A DNA stretch of 7,224 bases from Bacteroidota bacterium (GCA_023423835.1 JAFAEW010000007.1:1-7224), one strand, 5' to 3'. Numbered from the stretch's first letter, positions 1-7,106 are shown. Notes: generated by a model not told the origin, from the letters alone. A program made the numbers and translations.

Positions 1-549
1 GAAGGGAACACTTACTTTAACATTATCCCAGATAATATTCAGTACGGCATCCTTTCCCTTATCGTCAAAATACATGGTAAAAGGATCCACCGGCTTTTCG
101 AGTAGTTGCACCTGGACCTGTACCGACATCACATCTTTTTTAGGATTATAACCCAATCCCCAGATATCAAGTTCCTGGTTAAAAATGATTTTCCATTCAC
201 CCGTATCGCAGATGGCAAACATCGTGTAGCGCCCTTTGGGAAGGGTTTTGCCGTTGATTTTTGCCGGTTTAAAAAGTTCTATTTCTGTTGCTTCATTGGC
301 ACCTAGTCTCCATACATTATTGTAAATCACTACACCTCCAAAAATATTTCTGCCTTCTTTTTGCGGACGACTGTAAATGATCCTGGCCAACGGTTGGCCT
401 GATGCTTTTCCACTCAATTTGAGAATCGGATAATTTGGTGGATAATAAGATATATCCAACGGGCTTTTGTCGAGATCAGTAGGATTTCGCTGCGAAAAAG
501 CAGTACAACTTACAATACAAGCGAGCAGAAAAAGACAAGTGAACTTCAT
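1..549 (-). CDS. DUF2911 domain exported protein (3' end cut by window edge)
   Basis: The reading frame opens with ATG at 549 and stays open for 183 codons to base 1, so its stop codon lies outside the window. Residues 1-20 form an export signal: one Lys, a hydrophobic core, then Cys15 in an I-V-S-C lipobox-like context, followed by AFSQ, which could instead be a signal peptidase I site. Whether it is a lipoprotein or a soluble secreted protein is therefore open. The mature part matches DUF2911: an ARIIYSRPQKEGR segment (about 55-67), the hallmark WRLGANEATEI (80-90), then NGKTLPKGRYTMFAI (about 99-113) and a GEWKIIFN strand (117-124). Short members of the family are about this long, so probably only a few residues are missing. 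The function is unknown; a beta-rich extracytoplasmic protein is expected. It starts 21 bp after the acpH stop codon and is probably the last known gene of the same leftward operon. Confidence 0.85.
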   Translation of the reverse strand, partial: MKFTCLFLLACIVSCTAFSQRNPTDLDKSPLDISYYPPNYPILKLSGKASGQPLARIIYSRPQKEGRNIFGGVVIYNNVWRLGANEATEIELFKPAKINGKTLPKGRYTMFAICDTGEWKIIFNQELDIWGLGYNPKKDVMSVQVQVQLLEKPVDPFTMYFDDKGKDAVLNIIWDNVKVSVPF

Positions 550-570
550 TATTTCATCTATTTATGGCTA

Positions 571-1185
571 TTAAAACGTAAAATCAGAAAGCATATTTTT
601 ATCGGTTTCATTGAGCAAGGATAAAGCATATTGTTTTACGTCAGGAAAAAACCAATTGTAATAACCTTCAAAATCTTCATATTTATCGAGAAAAGTATTG
701 AAAACGGATTCATCAGCATCAATGTATTTTGCCCGACGGAAGATAGCATTGAAACTCCGCTGAATATTGGAAGTAAACCCGTAATTTTCCAACCAGTTTT
801 CAGCAATCATATACGGAACCATATTCCTGAATTTCAGCGGCAAAAGCTGATGACCTTCTGAAATCACCGAATAGGTAACCGATGCGAATTGTGATAAACT
901 GCTTCCCGGAAACTCAAACCGGTCGCGTGCAAGAAAATGATCGTAAATGACGTCCATGAAAACCGGAGCATATCTGCCTGCCGATGGCTTTAAAAGCTTT
1001 ACGGCTTTGACGGTAGCAATATGATGATCGGTGAAGATATCGATCTTCCTGTGTAAAGAAATGCCTGCCTGAATACCCGTCGGGTATTCAAATTGCTTTT
1101 TACCCTTAACGAAGTCGCTAATAAGGTTGCCGATGATTAACGGTTTAAAGCCAAATGAAAGATAAGCGTGCGCCAGAAAATTCAT
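571..1185 (-). CDS. acpH: Acyl carrier protein phosphodiesterase (AcpH / DUF479 family)
   Basis: The protein has 204 residues, close to the 193 of E. coli AcpH, and aligns with it by eye over most of its length. Family knowledge: AcpH hydrolyses the 4'-phosphopantetheine arm from holo-ACP to give apo-ACP, in the cytoplasm, and is metal-dependent and distantly related to HD-type hydrolases. Visible motifs are MNFLAHAYLS at the N-terminus, GNLISDFVKG (19-28), LHRKIDIFTDHH (44-55), DVIYDHFLARD (78-88), ENWLENY (129-135) and the paired arginines 150-151. Likely metal or catalytic residues are D24, H45, D49, D53, D82 and H83. The protein has no signal peptide. It starts 39 bp after the DUF4290 stop codon and ends 21 bp before the DUF2911 start, consistent with co-transcription. 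The product is a confident family call. Activity on ACP in this organism is inferred from homology. Confidence 0.85.
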   Translation of the reverse strand: MNFLAHAYLSFGFKPLIIGNLISDFVKGKKQFEYPTGIQAGISLHRKIDIFTDHHIATVKAVKLLKPSAGRYAPVFMDVIYDHFLARDRFEFPGSSLSQFASVTYSVISEGHQLLPLKFRNMVPYMIAENWLENYGFTSNIQRSFNAIFRRAKYIDADESVFNTFLDKYEDFEGYYNWFFPDVKQYALSLLNETDKNMLSDFTF

Positions 1186-1224
1186 ATTGCAATTTAAACC
1201 CGTCTGCGGTTTCTACCAGCAGTT

Positions 1225-1950
1225 TTATTTAAACCTCTTCTTAAAACTGTGACTATTATTGTTTCTTGAATTTCCGCTCTGTTGGCTTCCATTGCGATTG
1301 GAGCCCCGTTTATCGCGGGAGGTTTGATTGTTATTTCTTGATCGGCCGGAAAAACTGCTCTTCCGGTTTTGATTAGCAGAGACACGATGATCATCGTAAT
1401 CAAAATTGGGAAGGCGTTGCTTTGTAAAACTTGAATTATTGAAATCAAGTTTACCGCCCGAAATTATTTTTAACTCGTTTCTTACGCCGTCGTCGTGCAT
1501 ATTCTCGTGATGCCAGTTGTTGTAGGCGAGCTTCATGTAATAGGCAATTGCATTGGCAAGCCCATTCCTCTTTTCTTCATCTTCTTCATGGATCGCTTTT
1601 TCGAGAACGAGTTCTACATTTTTTCCAAGATGAGAAAATTTAGGGTGCCTTTTCGGATAAGGTAATGGATCGGGCTTCGAACGATAGGTCGCTTTTTCAG
1701 GGATCGGATAAGGACTTTCGATCTCTAATTTAAAATCGCTGATATAAAAGAGATGATCCCATAATTTATGTCTGAAATCCTCTACATTTCTTAAATGAGG
1801 ATTTAGTACGCCCATCAATTCAATAACCACCTGCGCCTGTTGCTGTCTTTTTTCCGGATCTTCAATTGATGTTAAATAATCAACCATCTTCTGAATATGC
1901 CGGCCATATTCACGCATCACGAGGTGACTTCTTTCTGTATTATATTCCAT
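1225..1950 (-). CDS. DUF4290 domain protein with basic disordered C-terminal tail
   Basis: This 241-residue cytoplasmic protein belongs to DUF4290, a family of unknown function that I know only from Bacteroidota. The conserved N-terminal signature is visible: MEYNTERSHLVMREYGRHIQ (1-20), KMVDYLTSIED (21-31), a helix with ELMGVLNPHLRN (44-55), and DFRHKLWDHLFYISDF (58-73). A second conserved helical block follows, with NAIAYYMKLAYNNWH (133-147). From about residue 193 the sequence becomes low-complexity, rich in Asn, Ser, Arg, Gly and Gln with scattered Lys and almost no hydrophobic residues, ending FKKRFK. This resembles the disordered RNA-binding tails of some helicases, but no RNA-binding domain is visible. 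No in-frame ATG lies between the upstream stop codon (2008-2010) and 1950, which fixes the start. From memory, this gene often lies next to murA in other Bacteroidota; here it is followed by acpH. It is probably the first gene of a leftward three-gene operon. Confidence 0.85.
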   Translation of the reverse strand: MEYNTERSHLVMREYGRHIQKMVDYLTSIEDPEKRQQQAQVVIELMGVLNPHLRNVEDFRHKLWDHLFYISDFKLEIESPYPIPEKATYRSKPDPLPYPKRHPKFSHLGKNVELVLEKAIHEEDEEKRNGLANAIAYYMKLAYNNWHHENMHDDGVRNELKIISGGKLDFNNSSFTKQRLPNFDYDDHRVSANQNRKSSFSGRSRNNNQTSRDKRGSNRNGSQQSGNSRNNNSHSFKKRFK

Positions 1951-1966
1951 AAAATCTGAGAAACAG

Positions 1967-1997
1967 CAAATGTAAAAAAGCTTTTGTTTGCTGAAAA
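1967..1997 (-). promoter_or_regulatory. Probable promoter of the DUF4290-acpH-DUF2911 operon
   Basis: On the minus strand TACATTTG (1974 to 1967) matches the Bacteroidota -7 consensus TAnnTTTG exactly. A TTTTC run (1997-1993) lies 18 nt upstream, roughly where the -33 TTG box is expected, but it is an imperfect match. Transcription would start near 1961, giving a 5' leader of about ten bases before the ATG at 1950. The call rests on the -7 match, its orientation and its position. Confidence 0.5.
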
Positions 1998-2006
1998 TTT
2001 TTTTCT

Positions 2007-2020
2007 GTTAAGATGTTAAC
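2007..2020. repeat. Inverted repeat GTTAA-GATG-TTAAC in divergent intergenic region
   Basis: Five-base perfect arms (2007-2011 and 2016-2020) flank a four-base spacer. It lies between the divergent DUF4290 and EEP genes, just upstream of the predicted leftward promoter. The right arm is part of TTAACCTT (2016-2023), which recurs in the same orientation at 2101-2108. It could be a regulator-binding site, but in such AT-rich DNA a short dyad may arise by chance. Confidence 0.3.
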
Positions 2021-2032
2021 CTTATAATATCC

Positions 2033-2048
2033 TTTAATTTAAATTAAA
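2033..2048. repeat. 16-bp perfect AT-only palindrome
   Basis: TTTAATTTAAATTAAA is identical to its own reverse complement. It lies near the middle of the 228-bp region between two divergent transcription units. It has no loop and no GC in the stem, so it is not an intrinsic terminator. An operator or a DNA-bending site is possible. Low sequence complexity makes chance a serious alternative. Confidence 0.35.
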
Positions 2049-2178
2049 AAAGGTTCTTCATTGAACAACTATAGAGGGTAAAAATTATACCTTAGTTTTT
2101 TTAACCTTGTAAAATTATAGGAATAAAGACAATAAAAAGAATTTTTTTTATCGTTTAAATAAAAGTTAATCAGGCAAT

Positions 2179-3297
2179 ATGGCTTCTACCATCCGGAAAA
2201 TTATCAAGCACTTTTTTGTTTCTCTTACCATTCTGCTTTGCCTGATTTTCTTAATAAGTTGCCTTTCGCCTTTTGTAAGTCCGAATGACTGGTCAATCAT
2301 CGGATTTCTTCCCCTTGCGGTGCCTTATATCGTTATCGTGCTTTTCTTTTGTTTACTCTTTTGGCTTATTGTAAAACCATCACTCGCCTTACTTCCACTG
2401 ATCTGCCTGCTGATCGGTTACAAACAGGTAACCGCCATTTTTGCGTGGCATTTTTCAAACAATTTCGTCGCAGAAAAAAAAGCGCCTTCCGCTATCAGGA
2501 TGGTCACCTGGAATGTCAGGGGAATGTATGGTATCAGCAACAGCCCTTACACCCAAAGCCGAAACCGCACGGAAATCGCTTCCCTCATAAAAAATCTCGA
2601 TCCGGATATTTTTTGTCTGCAGGAATTTACCGACAAAATGAAAAACAGGAAGACCGAACTTAATAATCTGAAATTGTTTACCGAAAAATGGCCGTATCAT
2701 TTCTATCACAATGATTTCTCAGAAATTTCGGGCAAACCGGGGATGGTTATCTTTTCTAAATTCCCCATCATCGGTAAAGGCTATACCAAATTTCCGGGAC
2801 TCAACTCCGAAAGCCTCGTATTTGCCGACATCCTCAAAGAGAAGGATACCATCCGGGTGTACACAACCCATCTCCAATCATTTGAATTCAATGAAAAGGA
2901 TTACCACAATATTGAAAAAATAAAAGATCCGAACAGCAAAAGTCTCGAAGCTTCAAAAAGCCTGTTTACCAAGATGCGGAAGGCCTTTCAAACGAGAGCG
3001 GCACAGGCCGATATTGTAAGAAAAATCATTGATTCCACGCCTTATCCCTACGTTATCTGCGGCGATTTTAATGATGTTCCGAATTCCTACACCTATTTTC
3101 ATATACGCAATCAAAATCAGGATGCGTTTTTAGCCACTTCCTTCGGTATCGGACGCACCTTCAACAATCTTGCTCCAACACTCCGCATAGACTATATCCT
3201 TCCGGACAACAATTTCAACATCGAGCAATTTGATGTGGTGGATGAAGGTTTAAGCGATCACCATTTATTGGTGACCGATTTTATCCTACAAAAATAA
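2179..3297 (+). CDS. Membrane-anchored endonuclease/exonuclease/phosphatase (EEP) family protein
   Basis: The 372-residue protein has two parts. Residues 1-90 are hydrophobic, with likely membrane segments near 12-31, 40-65 and a shorter one near 68-82. Residues 105-372 form an EEP (DNase I/exonuclease III-like) metal-dependent phosphoesterase domain. The active-site series is complete: TWNVRG with N112, CLQEF with E149, GMVIFSK (188-194), THLQS with H231, CGDFND with D296 and N298, RIDYI with D338, and SDHH with D360 and H361. Such domains cleave phosphodiester or phosphomonoester bonds in nucleic acids, phosphoinositides or sphingolipids; the substrate here cannot be read from the sequence. 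Three membrane spans with basic residues at the N-terminus suggest that the catalytic domain faces the periplasm (inference). This architecture is common in Bacteroidota. An in-frame TAA at 2167-2169 just upstream supports the ATG used. cysS follows after 77 bp with no clear terminator between them. Confidence 0.9.
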   Translation: MASTIRKIIKHFFVSLTILLCLIFLISCLSPFVSPNDWSIIGFLPLAVPYIVIVLFFCLLFWLIVKPSLALLPLICLLIGYKQVTAIFAWHFSNNFVAEKKAPSAIRMVTWNVRGMYGISNSPYTQSRNRTEIASLIKNLDPDIFCLQEFTDKMKNRKTELNNLKLFTEKWPYHFYHNDFSEISGKPGMVIFSKFPIIGKGYTKFPGLNSESLVFADILKEKDTIRVYTTHLQSFEFNEKDYHNIEKIKDPNSKSLEASKSLFTKMRKAFQTRAAQADIVRKIIDSTPYPYVICGDFNDVPNSYTYFHIRNQNQDAFLATSFGIGRTFNNLAPTLRIDYILPDNNFNIEQFDVVDEGLSDHHLLVTDFILQK

Positions 3298-3374
3298 ATA
3301 TCTTCGCCCAAGGTTTTTTTTGTGTGCCTCTTCGTTTAAGATTGAACGTTTTTTTAAAAAAAGAGCAATAGGTT

Positions 3375-4877
3375 ATGCCATTAAAAATATATAATTCGCT
3401 TACGCGGAAAAGAGAAGTTTTTGAGCCATTGGTGGAAGGCCATGTTGGCATGTATGTTTGCGGACCAACGGTCAGTGGCGAAAGTCATCTGGGACATGCA
3501 AGACCCTTCATCACCTTTGATATTATTTACAGGTATTTATTGTATCTGGGTTACAAGGTCCGGTATGTGAGAAATATCACCGATGCCGGACATTTTGAAG
3601 AAGAAGGCCGTGAGGCGGAAGACAAGATCAGCAAGAAAGCCGTGTTGGAAAAGCTTGAACCGATGGAGCTTGTACAAAAATATACCAACCTTTTTCACGA
3701 TGCAATGCGAGCTTTTAATAATCTGGAACCCAGCATTGAGCCTACGGCCACCGGCCATATTGTTGAGCAAACAGAAATGATCAAGTCCATCATTAATGCC
3801 GGATACGCTTATGTAGTCAATGGTTCTGTGTATTTTGATGTTGAAAAATACAATGCCGATTTTTCAAAAATGGGTCTTCCCTACGGTATGTTGAGCGGAA
3901 GGGTTTTGGAAGATCTGATTGAGAATACGCGTACACTCGATAATCAGGAAGAAAAAAGAAACAGCGCTGATTTCGCCCTATGGAAAAAGGCGCCACCCGA
4001 ACACATAATGCGATGGCCGAGTCCATGGGGAGAAGGTTTTCCCGGATGGCATATTGAGTGCAGTGCAATGGCAACCAAATATCTGGGATCGCAATTTGAT
4101 ATTCACGGCGGCGGTATGGACCTGCAGTTTCCCCACCACGAATGCGAAATCGCTCAAAGTACCGTTTGTAACCATATCACGCCCGTTCGCTATTGGATGC
4201 ACAACAATATGATAACGATTAATGGCAGGAAAATGGGAAAAAGCTACAACAATACCATCAAACTTACCGAGCTTTTTTCAGGAACCCATCCGGAACTTGA
4301 TCAGGCCTATCATCCTATGGTGATCCGCTTTTTTATTTTACAAACCCACTACCGGTCAACGCTTGACTTTAGCAATGAAGCCTTGCAGGCGGCGGAAAAG
4401 GGATTGAAAAGATTATGGGAAGCATATCAGAATCTGAGGAATATTTCATTGGAAAATGAAAGCGCAGCGGATGAAGCACTGGATGAAACGGTGGTAGGCC
4501 TCGTGCAGGGATTCGAGACCTATATGAATGAGGATTTTAATACCGCAAAAGTTGTTGCAAACATGTTTGATCTCGTTCCCACCATAAATGGTATCAAAGA
4601 CAAGCATATTGCTGCCAACAGTATTTCCTCTGCAACCTGGCAGTTGCTTCAGGATAAGATGAAAGTCTTTCTGGAAGACGTTTTCGGACTCACGGGACTG
4701 AATGAACAGGTCAATGACAAGGCACAAGGTCTGATAAAACTTCTTATAGACATCAGGAAATCAGCGAAAGAAAAGAAGGATTACGTAACGAGTGACAAGA
4801 TCAGGAAAGAACTTGCAGATCTGGGCATCCAACTGAAAGATGAAAAGGACGGAAGGGTAAGTTTTAGTTTTATGTAA
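3375..4877 (+). CDS. cysS: Cysteinyl-tRNA synthetase
   Basis: This class I aminoacyl-tRNA synthetase charges tRNA-Cys with cysteine using ATP in the cytoplasm and is essential for translation. At 500 residues it is somewhat longer than the 461 of E. coli and appears complete. It shows the N-terminal MYVCGPTV block with zinc ligand C29, the HIGH signature as HLGH (38-41), RNITDAGH (66-73), GWHIECSAM with C229, HGGGMDLQFPHHECE (244-258) with zinc ligands H254 and E258, and KMSKS as KMGKS (286-290). The C-terminal part holds the helical anticodon-binding (DALR-like) region, with NEDFNTAKVV (385-394), and ends in a conserved IRKELADLGIQLKD stretch. C257 replaces the Asn found in the E. coli HHENE motif; as I recall, this is usual in Bacteroidota. 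An in-frame TAG (3369-3371) directly precedes the start region, so the ATG at 3375 is the only plausible start. The 77-bp gap after the EEP gene has A/T runs but no convincing promoter or terminator. Confidence 0.98.
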   Translation: MPLKIYNSLTRKREVFEPLVEGHVGMYVCGPTVSGESHLGHARPFITFDIIYRYLLYLGYKVRYVRNITDAGHFEEEGREAEDKISKKAVLEKLEPMELVQKYTNLFHDAMRAFNNLEPSIEPTATGHIVEQTEMIKSIINAGYAYVVNGSVYFDVEKYNADFSKMGLPYGMLSGRVLEDLIENTRTLDNQEEKRNSADFALWKKAPPEHIMRWPSPWGEGFPGWHIECSAMATKYLGSQFDIHGGGMDLQFPHHECEIAQSTVCNHITPVRYWMHNNMITINGRKMGKSYNNTIKLTELFSGTHPELDQAYHPMVIRFFILQTHYRSTLDFSNEALQAAEKGLKRLWEAYQNLRNISLENESAADEALDETVVGLVQGFETYMNEDFNTAKVVANMFDLVPTINGIKDKHIAANSISSATWQLLQDKMKVFLEDVFGLTGLNEQVNDKAQGLIKLLIDIRKSAKEKKDYVTSDKIRKELADLGIQLKDEKDGRVSFSFM

Positions 4878-4948
4878 ATGCACTGCCTTGCCTAAATGGT
4901 GCAACTGCAACGCGTCAACGGCGGGAAGACGAAATCAAAGGAATTAAA

Positions 4949-4956
4949 TACATTTG
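4949..4956 (+). promoter_or_regulatory. Probable -7 box of the catalase promoter
   Basis: TACATTTG is an exact match to the Bacteroidota -7 consensus TAnnTTTG, 28 bases before the catalase ATG, inside the 106-bp gap after cysS. Transcription would start near 4961-4963 with a leader of about 20 bases. No TTG is visible at the expected -33 position (about 4925-4930, which reads AAGACG), so the promoter may depend on an activator. Catalase promoters are often OxyR-controlled, but I could not recognise an OxyR site here. Confidence 0.5.
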
Positions 4957-4983
4957 CGATTTTGAAAAAGGTAAAATAAAATT

Positions 4984-6477
4984 ATGGAAAATAAGAACAC
5001 TGATAACAAAAAGTTAACCACTGCCACCGGCAGTCCGGTTGCAGACAACCAGAATATCATGACAGCAGGTGTTCGCGGACCGGCCTTGCTGCAGGATGTT
5101 TGGTTTTTGGAGAAAATGGCGCATTTCGACCGCGAAGTGATCCCTGAAAGAAGAATGCACGCAAAAGGGTCGGGGGCCTTTGGAACCTTCACCGTAACCC
5201 ATGATATCACTAAATATACGATGGCGGATATTTTTTCTGAGCCAGGTAAGCAAACACCCCTGTTCGCTCGCTTTTCAACAGTGGCGGGTGAAAGAGGTGC
5301 TGCGGATGCAGAAAGAGATATCCGGGGATTTGCGTTGAAGTTTTATACCAATCAGGGAAACTGGGATTTGGTGGGAAATAATACACCCGTATTTTTCTTC
5401 CGCGATCCGAAAAAATTTCCAGACCTTAACCATGCTGTAAAAAGAGATCCCAAAACAAATCTGAGAAATGCAAACAATAACTGGGACTTCTGGACTTTGC
5501 TGCCCGAGGCTCTGCATCAGATTACGATTGTAATGAGCGACCGGGGCATTCCGAGATCTTACAGAAATATGCATGGATTCGGAAGCCACACCTTTAGCTT
5601 CATCAACAAACACAATGAGCGTTTCTGGGTAAAATTTCACTTCCGCACACAGCAGGGAATTGAGAACTTAACCAATGAGGAAGCCATTCAGATTATTGGA
5701 AGAGACCGCGAATCACATCAGCGGGATCTTTTTGAAAACATAGAAAAAGGTAATTTCCCCAAGTGGACGATGTACGTTCAGATTATGCCGGAAGCAGAAG
5801 CGGAAACCTATCACGTTAATCCGTTTGATCTTACCAAGGTATGGCCGCACGGAGATTATCCGCTGATTGAAGTGGGAGAATTTGAATTGAACCGCAATCC
5901 CGAAAACTATTTTGCAGAGGTAGAACAGGCAGCTTTCAATCCTGCCAATGTAGTTCCCGGAATAGGTTTTTCTCCTGACAGAATGCTGCAGGGAAGATTA
6001 TTTTCTTATGGCGATGCACAGCGCTACCGCCTGGGTGTAAATAACTACCAGATTCCGGTAAATCAACCAAAATGTCCGTATCATAGTTTCCACAGAGACG
6101 GTGCAATGCGCGTCGATGGAAATTTCGGAGCCACTAAACATTACGAGCCAAATAGTTACGGATTATGGCAGGAACAACCAGAATACAAAGAACCTCCATT
6201 GAAATTACATGGCGATGCATGGCATTGGGATCACCGGGTAGATGAAGACTATTATTCTCAGCCCGGCAATCTGTTCAGATTATTGACCGATGAAAAGAAG
6301 CAGTTATTGTTTAATAACACTGCGGCAGAAGTGGGACAGGCAGAAAAATTCATTCAGGTTCGGCATATCCGCAACTGCTACAAAGCTGATCCTGCCTACG
6401 GAGAAGGCGTGGCAAAAGCATTGGGTTTGTCCATGGATGAAGTAAACACTTTTGTATTACCGGAAGATAAAAGATAG
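4984..6477 (+). CDS. katA: Haem catalase, monofunctional small-subunit type
   Basis: The enzyme converts two hydrogen peroxide molecules to water and oxygen. At 497 residues it is a small-subunit catalase, most like clade 3. Key residues are in place: the distal catalytic His59 in RRMHAKG, Ser98 in ARFSTVAGE, catalytic Asn132 in DLVGNNTPVFF, and the proximal haem ligand Tyr342 with Arg338 in the RLFSYGDAQRYRLG block (338-351). The first 25 residues are polar and variable, with no signal peptide, so the protein should be cytoplasmic. There is no C-terminal flavodoxin-like domain as in large-subunit catalases; the chain ends in the usual helical segment. An in-frame TAA at 4972-4974 fixes the start. 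The gene has its own probable promoter upstream and a hairpin terminator downstream, so it is probably monocistronic. Induction by peroxide is likely from family behaviour but is not shown by the sequence. Confidence 0.97.
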   Translation: MENKNTDNKKLTTATGSPVADNQNIMTAGVRGPALLQDVWFLEKMAHFDREVIPERRMHAKGSGAFGTFTVTHDITKYTMADIFSEPGKQTPLFARFSTVAGERGAADAERDIRGFALKFYTNQGNWDLVGNNTPVFFFRDPKKFPDLNHAVKRDPKTNLRNANNNWDFWTLLPEALHQITIVMSDRGIPRSYRNMHGFGSHTFSFINKHNERFWVKFHFRTQQGIENLTNEEAIQIIGRDRESHQRDLFENIEKGNFPKWTMYVQIMPEAEAETYHVNPFDLTKVWPHGDYPLIEVGEFELNRNPENYFAEVEQAAFNPANVVPGIGFSPDRMLQGRLFSYGDAQRYRLGVNNYQIPVNQPKCPYHSFHRDGAMRVDGNFGATKHYEPNSYGLWQEQPEYKEPPLKLHGDAWHWDHRVDEDYYSQPGNLFRLLTDEKKQLLFNNTAAEVGQAEKFIQVRHIRNCYKADPAYGEGVAKALGLSMDEVNTFVLPEDKR

Positions 6478-6503
6478 GACTTTTTAAAAAATCTTTGATA
6501 AAG

Positions 6504-6533
6504 AAACCGCCGGCCTTTTACCGGTGGTTTTTT
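6504..6533 (+). terminator. Intrinsic terminator after catalase, possibly bidirectional
   Basis: The arms AAACCGCCGG (6504-6513) and CCGGTGGTTT (6521-6530) pair over ten bases with one G-U pair, around a seven-base loop. A T-run (6528-6533) follows, and the hairpin begins 27 bases after the catalase stop codon. Read on the minus strand, the same hairpin is followed by TTTCTTT, so it may also end the convergent flavin reductase gene, whose stop codon is at 6540-6542. Confidence 0.85.
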
Positions 6534-6539
6534 ATTTGC

Positions 6540-7106
6540 TCAACTATTTTCCCTGATCACCTTCATGCCTTTGCACCACCTTGCAAGTTCGTTTAAGACC
6601 TGTTCGGCTGATTTCTCCAAAACATCATTCGGAACAAACTGTTCATCATGAATGAACTGTTCAAAGAACGGGATGTGAACAGCATCCGCCAGGGCCGCCA
6701 TTTTTAAGGAAGAAAGATCGTTTTTCAACGAGATGAACGCCCTGGTTCCGGCCGAAACCCCACCATAACTGACAATTGCGGCGGGCTTATAATTCCACTC
6801 CTTATAGAGATATTCGAGTGCATTTCTGAGGGGAGCGGGATAATTGAAGTCGTATTCTGCTGTTACAAATACAAAAGCTTCGGCCGAAGCGATTTTCGCA
6901 CTCCAGCTTTTTGTGTAATCATACATGTACTTTTGGAAGCGTGGATGATTCGGTTCATTCATCATCGGAAGATTTTCTGCTTTCAGGTCAATTACTTCCA
7001 CTGCAAACTTCCCGTTTTGTCTCGCCTTTTCAGCAATCCATTTCGCAACATAAGGACCTTTTCTTCCTTCCCTTACCGTTGCCATTATTATTTTTAGAGG
7101 AATCAT
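6540..7106 (-). CDS. NADPH-dependent FMN reductase family protein (flavodoxin-like fold)
   Basis: This 188-residue cytoplasmic protein has the layout of the NADPH-dependent FMN reductase/azoreductase family (PF03358): strand one LKIIMATVREGRKG (4-17) running into the flavin phosphate loop, the second flavin-binding segment VTAEYDFNYPAPLRNALEYL (81-100), and a glycine-rich SYGGVSAGTRA loop (113-123). Members reduce FMN, quinones, azo dyes or metal ions using NAD(P)H; the substrate cannot be assigned. The usual TPEYN motif reads TAEYD here, so Pro and Asn are replaced (A83, D86). No other in-frame start occurs before an upstream stop at 7200-7202. The gene converges on the catalase gene and shares the terminator region with it. 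Upstream, 58 bp separate the start from the T-run of another leftward terminator, so it probably has its own promoter there. Confidence 0.9.
   Translation of the reverse strand: MIPLKIIMATVREGRKGPYVAKWIAEKARQNGKFAVEVIDLKAENLPMMNEPNHPRFQKYMYDYTKSWSAKIASAEAFVFVTAEYDFNYPAPLRNALEYLYKEWNYKPAAIVSYGGVSAGTRAFISLKNDLSSLKMAALADAVHIPFFEQFIHDEQFVPNDVLEKSAEQVLNELARWCKGMKVIRENS

Noticed and set aside
106..861. Open frames on the plus strand opposite the DUF2911 and acpH genes
   Set aside because: They lie antisense to recognisable protein families, resemble no known family and have no promoter of their own. They are shadows of the minus-strand genes.
1196..1212. Small hairpin AAACC/GGTTT between DUF4290 and acpH
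   Set aside because: It has only five pairs and no T-run on the minus strand, so it does not look like a terminator or a recognisable regulatory RNA.
1194..1448. 84-codon minus-strand frame with a hydrophobic start, overlapping the DUF4290 tail
   Set aside because: It is the out-of-frame reading of the low-complexity DUF4290 tail, and DUF4290 conservation supports the other frame.
2061..2095. Possible plus-strand promoter for the EEP gene (TTG at 2061, TACCTTAG at 2088)
   Set aside because: The -7 box has one mismatch and the 24-base spacer is longer than the usual 19-21, so it is too weak to annotate.
2254..2264. LISC lipobox-like motif in the EEP protein (Cys28)
   Set aside because: It lies inside the first of several membrane segments in a polytopic N-terminal region, so lipoprotein processing is unlikely.
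3349..3362. T7A7 palindrome before cysS
   Set aside because: It has no loop and no GC stem, so it is not a terminator. Homopolymer runs of this kind are common in AT-rich spacers.
4879..4903. TGCAC...GTGCA inverted repeat just after the cysS stop codon
   Set aside because: It has a five-base stem with a long loop and no following T-run, so it does not support a terminator call.
4984..7106. Catalase plus FMN reductase as a joint oxidative-stress operon
   Set aside because: The genes are convergent with a terminator between them, so they cannot be one transcript. Shared redox chemistry alone does not make a system.
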